A program made the translations under genes and the position numbers. The notes below the pieces were generated by a model. It saw only the letters and a program-made list of their open reading frames with translations, made no database searches and was not told where the DNA came from. Source: Bacteroidales bacterium (GTDB lineage Bacteria; Bacteroidota; Bacteroidia; Bacteroidales; Paludibacteraceae). Taken from it: a stretch of 11,893 nucleotides of DNA. The stretch is from positions 1-11,893 of the forward strand of contig CAAFXN010000163.1 in the NCBI GenBank assembly GCA_900766775.1, in the 5' to 3' direction. Every line of letters begins with the position of its first letter. The stretch's first letter is position 1. Below are positions 1 to 5,735 of the stretch, in pieces.

Positions 1-23
1 GATTTTAAGGTTAAGTAAAGATT

Positions 24-53
24 GGGTTGTCGTGATGACAATCCTTCTTTTTT
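24..53 (+). terminator. Rho-independent terminator of an upstream gene
   Basis: An 8-bp stem (24-31 with 37-44, one G-T wobble) closes a 5-base loop and is followed by a T-rich run from 45 to 53. Position and form fit the intrinsic terminator of a + strand gene that ends left of the window. No coding sequence for that gene is visible in the first 23 bases. Confidence 0.7.
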
Positions 54-61
54 ATTTCATG

Positions 62-88
62 CCTCCTATGTTTTAGGAGGAATTTTTT
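62..88 (+). terminator. Second hairpin with T-run, tandem terminator or leader hairpin
   Basis: A perfect 7-bp stem (CCTCCTA 62-68 with TAGGAGG 74-80) encloses a 5-base loop, and six T residues follow at 83-88. It lies 17 bases beyond the first hairpin and only 21 bases ahead of the start codon at 110. It could back up the first terminator, or attenuate the gene at 110 if that gene is transcribed from upstream. The AGGAGG lies in the 3' arm, too far from the start to act as a ribosome binding site. Confidence 0.4.
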
Positions 89-109
89 AGCATATTATTC
101 CCAATTAGT

Positions 110-2002
110 ATGAAAAAGATAAGTATATTATTGTTTAGCATCTCCGTCAGTTGCTTGCTGTTTGCTCACGAAGAGTTGGATTATTACGAGTCTTTTCTCT
201 TTTCCATGGGCGATTTTACCAGTTTTACAGTTTTTCCCGAAGAGGTTCAGCCCGTTGAAGATAAGGTGATCTGGCGGTTCAATGTACGTTACGGACTCGT
301 TGCCAGCAATGAGAAAGATCCCATCTTCAAGACCGCCAAGTCTCCTATTGTAAGTTGGGCGATCTCTCCGTCTATCATGCTTCCCGACGAAGAGGGTTGT
401 TCTCTGCAATTCGTACATACCATGCGCTATGCGGATGACGCATCTGCTCATTTTCGGTTGCTCATCACTACCGATATTGATTCCAGCGTATTGACCGCGC
501 ATTGGCAGGAACTGTCTATCCCTACCCTGCCGGACGGGAAGGCTTGGATATTTGTTCCGGCAGGCAGTATATCGCTCGATACCTACAAAGGGAAGGCTAT
601 TCGCATTGCATTCCAACACCGTGCCAACAGGGAGGATAGGTTAACCGCATGGGAGATACGAGATTTCCTGGTTAGTCATCCCAAGAACCAGCGCAAGGTG
701 TACAACGGCACCTGCGGCGAACAACTGACGTGGACTCTTCATCCGCAAACAGGCGTACTCCGCATAGAAGGAGATGGCGAAATGGATAATGGATGTGTAT
801 GCAGCGAGTTGGCACCATACGTGCGGAGCATCATATTGCCTGAGGGACTGAAAACGATAGGCAAACAAGCGTTTATGGGCTGTAGTTATTTGGATACCAT
901 CGTTATTCCATCTACGGTAAAACTCATTGGAAGCGGGGCATTTCGGAAGTGTATCAGCCTACAGCAAGTGGTTGTGCCCAATTCGGTGGATAGCATTGGT
1001 ACGTATGCTTTTGCACAATGCACTCAACTACAAGCGATATGGCTGCCAGCGTCATTGCGAGTAATACCCAAAAATATGTGTTGGCAAGACTATTCGCTAA
1101 CCCACGTAGGCGTTCCCGCCGAGTTACAATACATTGGCAATTATGCCTTCTCCAATTGCACATCCCTAAAAGACATTACTTTACCAGAAAGGACAACCTT
1201 CGGGAAAGGACCGTTCGAAGGATGCGATATATTGAATCAGAGCACTTTAGTACAAACCCAGTCTATCAACCTGCTCCCCAATTCTCCCCAATCTGACAGT
1301 ATTTATAGTCAGTATTTCCCAAGTTATCCGGGAGGTGTTGAAGCTTTTTACCAGTATATTGCCGATCATGTCGTTTATCCTCCATACAATATGGCGGGAA
1401 CGGTACATTATAAGATTTCTGTTGCTCCAACAGGAGATATCAAAGAAATACGGATTACCGAGTCATCCGGTTATAAAATATTGGACGATGCTGTTACAAG
1501 CGTGCTACACAGAATACCAAAGTGGAGTCCCGCAAAGGATTTATTACATGGAAAAACTTGTTCGTTTGTAGGACAATTCACTTTTCACTTATCTGATGAA
1601 ACGCAAGGAGAGACCTTTCGGGCTGTACGTAAGTTGACCTATAACGTGATAGATGAAGAAGGTAATCCGATAGCAGTACAAGTAAATCCCGAACAATTGC
1701 CTCGCCCTATTAAGGGTATCAATGAACTTATAAAGACGCTTAACAGTCATGCGCAATATCCCGCAGAGGCGTTGAATAACGGCATAGAGGGGAGCGGCAT
1801 TGCTCGGTTTGACGTGGAGAAGAATGGAAAAATCACTAACCTTGCCATTGTTCAGAGCAGCGGAAACGATTTATTAGACAATGCCGCGTTATACATCTTG
1901 CAGTATGTACCTACATGGAGTCCTGCCTCGAACAAAAAGAACGGCGTGCGCATACGCTGCTATGTGCACTTCGGCTTCGAGCAAAAAGACATTGTTCGCT
2001 GA
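110..2002 (+). CDS. Secreted anchor-J / BspA-type LRR / tandem TonB-C domain protein
   Basis: A 630-residue exported protein with an unusual domain chain. Residues 1-19 form a signal peptide with probable cleavage after LLFA. Residues ~25-190 resemble a choice-of-anchor J beta-sandwich, ending in the typical YKGKAIRIAF...WEI strand pair. Residues ~198-228 carry the CGEQLTWTL...LRIEGDGEM lead-in seen in BspA-type proteins. Residues ~235-372 are leucine-rich repeats of the ~23-residue BspA/LRR_5 kind (IGKQAFMGCSYL, IGSGAFRKCISL, IGTYAFAQCTQL, IGNYAFSNCTSL). Residues ~405-494 and ~535-622 are two TonB C-terminal-like domains, each with the G.V...V...G.I....I..SSG...LD.A.......P.W.PA pattern. BspA repeats are usually surface adhesive modules; TonB-C domains normally contact receptor TonB boxes from an inner-membrane anchor, which is missing here. 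The function is unknown. No -7/-33 promoter is evident in the 109 bases upstream. The ATG at 110 is preferred because the signal peptide follows it directly. The domain calls rest on motif recognition only. Confidence 0.9.
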   Translation: MKKISILLFSISVSCLLFAHEELDYYESFLFSMGDFTSFTVFPEEVQPVEDKVIWRFNVRYGLVASNEKDPIFKTAKSPIVSWAISPSIMLPDEEGCSLQFVHTMRYADDASAHFRLLITTDIDSSVLTAHWQELSIPTLPDGKAWIFVPAGSISLDTYKGKAIRIAFQHRANREDRLTAWEIRDFLVSHPKNQRKVYNGTCGEQLTWTLHPQTGVLRIEGDGEMDNGCVCSELAPYVRSIILPEGLKTIGKQAFMGCSYLDTIVIPSTVKLIGSGAFRKCISLQQVVVPNSVDSIGTYAFAQCTQLQAIWLPASLRVIPKNMCWQDYSLTHVGVPAELQYIGNYAFSNCTSLKDITLPERTTFGKGPFEGCDILNQSTLVQTQSINLLPNSPQSDSIYSQYFPSYPGGVEAFYQYIADHVVYPPYNMAGTVHYKISVAPTGDIKEIRITESSGYKILDDAVTSVLHRIPKWSPAKDLLHGKTCSFVGQFTFHLSDETQGETFRAVRKLTYNVIDEEGNPIAVQVNPEQLPRPIKGINELIKTLNSHAQYPAEALNNGIEGSGIARFDVEKNGKITNLAIVQSSGNDLLDNAALYILQYVPTWSPASNKKNGVRIRCYVHFGFEQKDIVR

Positions 2003-2013
2003 CAAAGTCGCTA

Positions 2014-4839
2014 TTAAATGGCGGCGCGGAGGGTGATGCGGATACCGTTGCGCTGCCAGGGTCCGAGTTTGGTGCCATCGGGGGCGTTGAGGTGTGTCAA
2101 GCGGCGGACATACTCGATGCGCAAAATCTTAAAGATGTTCTCTATACCCGCCGTTATTTCCATATAGGGCATGTATCCGTATTTGTAAGTACCGTCTTCG
2201 CGCAAGCCGTCTTGGAAGGTTGTGCGACACTTGTAGTACTTCCCCTCCGTGGAATAGGAATAGGGGAGGTCGTATAGTCCGTCGGTAACGGCGGGGTTGT
2301 TGCGGTCTCCGAGGTAGCCTGCGAGCATGTGGAAGGAGACGACCTCGCGGAGTTTAAGCAGTTTCAATCCCGGGATACGGTTGAAGAGCCAACCCTTCAT
2401 GTAGTAAGTCATGTGGAGAGACGCATACCTGTCCATCATGAACTCAGCGGGTTGCATGAGGGAGAAGGACTTGGGGTCCATGAGTATAGACTGGTTGGAG
2501 ACGGGTACGAAGAGGCGAGTATAAGGTACTTTCTTGCCCGCTATGTAGCCTGCGTCCACGGTGATGTCGAGGTGTCCGAAGGCAGAGAGCCAGAAGCGTT
2601 TCTCTGCGGAGATTTGTATGCGGTCGAACCAATAGCGGTCTTCGAAGATATAACCGAGTTCGTTGGTGAGTCGGAAGACGGGTGCGTCTTTCCATAGGTT
2701 GAATGGCGACTCGATACCCTGTCGGTCGTTGTAGATAAAGCCTCCGGGCGAGTATCGCAGTTGTGTGGTCCACAACACCTCGTGGTAGTAGGGGCGTTCT
2801 ATGTAGGAGCCGTCGGGCAGGCGTTTGTTGTATTGCAGCAGTAGGGGCGAGCGCCCGTAGCGCGGTGCTTGCCAGAGGGTGTCTTTGCCGCGGATAATGC
2901 CCGACGAGCCGTTAGGCTGGTTGTTCATTGCGTCCACGAAGGTGATGACGGAGAGTTGGTTTGCCCACTCTTTCTCGTAGCGAAGTCGCACCTTGGCGAC
3001 ATACTGCATGGGCTTGGGGTTGTAACTGAACTTAACAGACATCAGGATATGGTCGCGGTCGATGACGCGATAGGTCTGTCCGAGTTCCTCGAGGTCGTAG
3101 GAGAGGTGGAGGGAGAGGTTATGGCGGAGAGACTCGTAGGGATGGTATTTCTTGTTGTGGAAGGAATGGACGATGTTGATTCCTCCCTTGACGCGTTTGT
3201 CGTCGAAGCCGTAGGCTATGTACTCGCTGGTGAACCATCGCGGGTTCTGGTTGGCAGTGGTCATGCCGCCGATACGCAGTCGGGCGCCTTCCTGCTCGTT
3301 GTAACTGATGGTGTTGAAGATAGGTCCGAAGTCCCACTTGCTGGAGTCGCGTTGGGCGGTGGTGGGGATGAACTCTTGAATAAGGTCTTGTACGGTATGG
3401 ACGATGGTGCGGAAGGAGCGCACTTTCATCAGTTCGGTCTCGAGGCTGTCCACGATGGTCTCCTTGTAGGCGAGTGGCTTCGGGCGGAGGGTATCCCAGT
3501 CGCGTCCCGGGATACGGTCGGCTCCCGCGAGCATTACCTCGCTACCTGCCATATAGAAAAGGGAGTCGGGGATGGGAGTGTCGAGGGCATATTTGGAGAA
3601 ATGGCGCGTCTGGCGGGCATAGATATTGTGCTTGGACTTCTTGGTGATGCCGAAACGGGCGTGGGTGTTGATTTCCTCGGACGCCCACTTGCCGTTGGGG
3701 AGTCGTTGGAAGGTCTCACTGATACTCATGTGGGTGAGCCAGTTGACGTTGCTCTTGGGGGGTATGTTGAGGTGGTAGCGCTTGAGGGCATAGGTGGAGT
3801 CCGCCACGATGTAGAGGTGTCCCGTGAAGCCGAAACTCTCGCTGTTCACGGGCACGAAGGCAAGGTCTATGCAGGGCTCGCCTTCGATGAGGACGGTGTC
3901 CATGATGTAGTAGTGGTAGAAAGAGACGGCAAGCGATGAGGAGAGGGGGCTCACGAAGCGATTGAGCATGATGTTGATGTCGTTGGCGAATATGTTGACG
4001 GGTTGGAAGATAGCCTGTATGTTTTGACTAATGCCTCCGTTGTCCAACAGTTGGTCAAGTCCGTTCCATCGCTTGGCTTTGATAACCTTGCGCTCTTTGC
4101 TCGGGCTAAACTGGGTATATTCGTCGGCGAGTTGCTCGCGGATACTGATGGTGAGGATAGGCGTCTCTATGGATTTCGCCAGCCTCTCATCGCGACGGAG
4201 GACGGTACTGTCGATGCGGATGATGGTAGTGTCCGCGCCAATGCGGAGGGTGTCTATCTCTACCTTGCCGCTATCGATACGCAAGACTCCGTCTTCGAGT
4301 TGCATGGTATCGACGAAGTTCTCCAAGAAGCGGAACTCGCGCCAGAACTTGTTCTTGTCGAGGTTGAAGTCGAAGGGCTCGACCGCCATGACGAGTTTCT
4401 CGTAACTCTCTTTGCGGTAGGTGGCGCCGGAGCCGAAACGGTTCTTGTCTTTGTGGGCAATGACGTTGTTGATGAGTTCGACGGCGGGGTTCCCCTTGCG
4501 TCGGTAGTGCTCGCGCTTCTTCTTGGGCCTAACCACCACATCTTCAAGGGCATATACTTCGGGCTGCAAAGGCACGAAGAGTTCTGTCTCGCGGTTGGGT
4601 TTGACCGTGAGCGTCTTGGTCTTGTAGCCGACCATTCGGAACTCAAGGGTGATGAGTCCTCGGTCGTTTTGTATGGTGAAGTTGCCGTCGAGGTCGCTGG
4701 TAGTTCCGATGGTGGTGCCTGCGAAGACTATTTGGACGAAGGGGAGGGTCTCGCCAGAGTTGGCGTCGACCACGCTGCCGGATACGCGCGTTATGTCTGC
4801 CCGCAGCCCGACGGGGAGCAGGAAAAGCGCCAACAACAC
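2014..4839 (-). CDS. DUF5686 / carboxypeptidase-D-regulatory-like outer-membrane protein
   Basis: A 941-residue protein as read from the GTG at 4839. After a hydrophobic leader (residues 1-14, probable cleavage after GLRA), residues ~17-92 form a carboxypeptidase-regulatory-like beta-sandwich (SGSVVDANSGETLPFVQI, then GTTSDLDGNF and FRMVGYKTKTL). This domain is common at the periplasmic N-terminus of Bacteroidota outer-membrane proteins. The rest (~110-941) matches the DUF5686 type: a conserved segment with NPAVELINNVIAHKDKNR at ~117-134, then many alternating beta strands that suggest an outer-membrane barrel. The role of DUF5686 proteins is not established. The length is somewhat above what I recall for the family. 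The start is odd: the GTG start removes the basic n-region of the signal peptide, whereas reading from 4863 would supply KPILRY ahead of the hydrophobic core, but that codon is ATC. It has its own promoter at 4920-4951 and runs convergently into the gene at 110-2002, with 11 bases between the stop codons. Confidence 0.9.
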   Translation of the reverse strand: MLLALFLLPVGLRADITRVSGSVVDANSGETLPFVQIVFAGTTIGTTSDLDGNFTIQNDRGLITLEFRMVGYKTKTLTVKPNRETELFVPLQPEVYALEDVVVRPKKKREHYRRKGNPAVELINNVIAHKDKNRFGSGATYRKESYEKLVMAVEPFDFNLDKNKFWREFRFLENFVDTMQLEDGVLRIDSGKVEIDTLRIGADTTIIRIDSTVLRRDERLAKSIETPILTISIREQLADEYTQFSPSKERKVIKAKRWNGLDQLLDNGGISQNIQAIFQPVNIFANDINIMLNRFVSPLSSSLAVSFYHYYIMDTVLIEGEPCIDLAFVPVNSESFGFTGHLYIVADSTYALKRYHLNIPPKSNVNWLTHMSISETFQRLPNGKWASEEINTHARFGITKKSKHNIYARQTRHFSKYALDTPIPDSLFYMAGSEVMLAGADRIPGRDWDTLRPKPLAYKETIVDSLETELMKVRSFRTIVHTVQDLIQEFIPTTAQRDSSKWDFGPIFNTISYNEQEGARLRIGGMTTANQNPRWFTSEYIAYGFDDKRVKGGINIVHSFHNKKYHPYESLRHNLSLHLSYDLEELGQTYRVIDRDHILMSVKFSYNPKPMQYVAKVRLRYEKEWANQLSVITFVDAMNNQPNGSSGIIRGKDTLWQAPRYGRSPLLLQYNKRLPDGSYIERPYYHEVLWTTQLRYSPGGFIYNDRQGIESPFNLWKDAPVFRLTNELGYIFEDRYWFDRIQISAEKRFWLSAFGHLDITVDAGYIAGKKVPYTRLFVPVSNQSILMDPKSFSLMQPAEFMMDRYASLHMTYYMKGWLFNRIPGLKLLKLREVVSFHMLAGYLGDRNNPAVTDGLYDLPYSYSTEGKYYKCRTTFQDGLREDGTYKYGYMPYMEITAGIENIFKILRIEYVRRLTHLNAPDGTKLGPWQRNGIRITLRAAI

Positions 4840-4919
4840 AATATATCTAAGGATAGGTTTGATGTTTTCTAAGCGGTGGTTTAGCGTTTGATTTTCTACT
4901 GTTTATGTCAAAAAGCGTG

Positions 4920-4951
4920 CAAAGGTACGTTTTTTTTTCGGAATATGCAAA
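4920..4951 (-). promoter_or_regulatory. Sigma-ABfr-type promoter of the DUF5686 gene
   Basis: On the minus strand TTTG (4951-4948) is followed after exactly 20 bases by TACCTTTG (4927-4920), a perfect TAnnTTTG -7 box. Transcription should begin near 4913. That leaves a leader of about 74 bases to the GTG at 4839, or about 50 to the ATC at 4863. Confidence 0.8.
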
Positions 4952-4987
4952 TAATCGGTGCATAAAATCCATTTTGCCACCTTTTGC

Positions 4988-5018
4988 GGGCAAGGTTGCG
5001 GGCGGGAGGGGTTCGGGG
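4988..5018 (+). other. G-run cluster, predicted G-quadruplex
   Basis: The + strand carries GGGCGGGAGGGGTTCGGGG at 5000-5018: four G-runs with loops of 1, 1 and 3 bases, the short-loop arrangement expected to be very stable. A further GGG lies at 4988-4990. It sits about 50 bases upstream of the -33 box of the DUF5686 promoter, between two divergent promoters. Any regulatory effect is inference. Confidence 0.5.
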
Positions 5019-5119
5019 CGTGGATTCGGGAATGTACGATTGTTAAGATTTGTCTTTTGGCGGAGAGCGGGCTTATTTTCCGCAAAAGCCCTCTTTCGGG
5101 GTTCGAGAAGGTCGGTCTT

Positions 5120-5163
5120 ATGTTACGGTAATGTTACGATAATGTTCCGATAATGTTGCGAGA
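5120..5163 (+). repeat. Four tandem 11-bp repeats
   Basis: Four consecutive 11-base units share the core ATGTTNCGATA: ATGTTACGGTA (5120-5130), ATGTTACGATA (5131-5141), ATGTTCCGATA (5142-5152) and ATGTTGCGAGA (5153-5163). The period is close to one helical turn, so equivalent bases would face the same side of the DNA. It lies in the divergent intergenic region, ~245 bases upstream of the rightward -33 box and ~170 bases from the leftward one. It is a candidate array of regulator sites; no regulator can be named. Confidence 0.6.
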
Positions 5164-5278
5164 CAGATTCGGGGAGATTTGCTGTTCGGTTCGGGGAAGA
5201 CAAAAATGTTCTATTTTTAAGATTCTTGTTGGTGCGGTGCAAATGGTGTTGCAACAAAAATTTCCCTCACTTTTTTCT

Positions 5279-5325
5279 CTTTAACATATAATTTCCGTAT
5301 AATTAATCATTAATTTATTGCCAAA
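5279..5325 (+). repeat. 47-bp intergenic repeat, copy A
   Basis: This A/T-rich block from CTTTAACATATAATTTCCGT to ATTGCCAAA recurs at 9962-10008 in the same orientation with a single mismatch (C/T at position 19 of the block). A shorter shared piece, CAACAAAAATTTCC, precedes it at 5252-5265 and again at 9926-9939. It lies ~85 bases upstream of the promoter at 5409-5440, so it may be a shared upstream control element. A perfect 10-bp palindrome, TGTTGCAACA (5247-5256), overlaps the left end of copy A only. Confidence 0.8.
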
Positions 5326-5408
5326 AAACAAAGTAGTCATTGATTATTGAGCGTATTTGGTTGCTTTATGTTAAAAGAGGATAAATCTTCGGGTTTATTT
5401 GATAATTC

Positions 5409-5440
5409 TTTGGAGATATGGAAAATAAGTCGTATCTTTG
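5409..5440 (+). promoter_or_regulatory. Sigma-ABfr-type promoter of the 5736 gene
   Basis: TTTG (5409-5412), a 20-base spacer and TATCTTTG (5433-5440) match the Bacteroidota promoter exactly. Transcription should start near 5446, giving a leader of about 290 bases before the ATG at 5736. The -33 context TTTGGAGATAT is conserved in the related region at 10104-10114, but the -7 box is not. Confidence 0.8.
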
Positions 5441-5445
5441 TGGCG

Positions 5446-5735
5446 CTTTTCGGGCGGGGGTCCGGTAAAGACCATGTAAAGGACCATTAAAACGTGGTCA
5501 TAAACGAAGAAGTACATAGAACGACATTGGACAACATTGAAACAGAAGGGCTTTTTGCACTTGCTCTTTTCCGATGAGGACATCGGAAAAACGCAAGACA
5601 AAGAAAGACAGACATTACCACATGATAGACACTTGACTGATTAGCAGTCTGTTGAGATTGATTATTCTTGCAAAACAAACTTAACATACAAAACAAACTA
5701 ACTAACTTTTTACAAACTTCAAAAAGAAAAGAATC
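5446..5735 (+). promoter_or_regulatory. Long structured 5' leader of the 5736 gene
   Basis: About 290 untranslated bases with two clear hairpins. The first pairs 5470-5476 with 5493-5499 (7 bp, one wobble). The second (5560-5597) has an outer stem CTTGC/GCAAG, a 2x2 internal loop, a perfect 10-bp inner stem TTTTCCGATG/CATCGGAAAA (5567-5576 with 5581-5590) and an AGGA loop. The bases after it, 5592-5617, match 10209-10234 at 23 of 26 positions. The 3' end is A/T-rich (AAACTAACTAAC region) with no Shine-Dalgarno motif. I do not recognise a named riboswitch class. A regulatory leader is inferred from length, structure and the second copy. Confidence 0.55.

Noticed and set aside
74..80. AGGAGG as Shine-Dalgarno site for the 110 gene
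   Set aside because: It is about 29 bases from the ATG and is sequestered as the 3' arm of a perfect hairpin. The other genes here show no Shine-Dalgarno motif either.
137..155. Lipoprotein lipobox at Cys15 of the 110 gene
   Set aside because: The residues before the cysteine (Ser-Val-Ser) do not fit the usual Leu-x-Gly/Ala pattern, and the hydrophobic core continues past it to a better cleavage site after Ala19.
2869..3939. 356-codon plus-strand open frame opposite the DUF5686 gene
   Set aside because: The product is a Val/Gly/Glu-rich shadow of the DUF5686 coding strand with no recognisable domain or upstream signal.
4905..5153. 82-codon plus-strand frame in the divergent intergenic region
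   Set aside because: It spans the minus-strand promoter, the G-run cluster and part of the tandem repeats. It is preceded by no promoter and gives an Arg/Gly/Phe-rich product without structure.
5574..5636. 20-codon frame in the 5446-5735 leader overlapping the conserved hairpin
   Set aside because: In the second copy the aligned frame has no ATG and meets a stop (TAG at 10218), so the conservation is of RNA structure rather than of coding.
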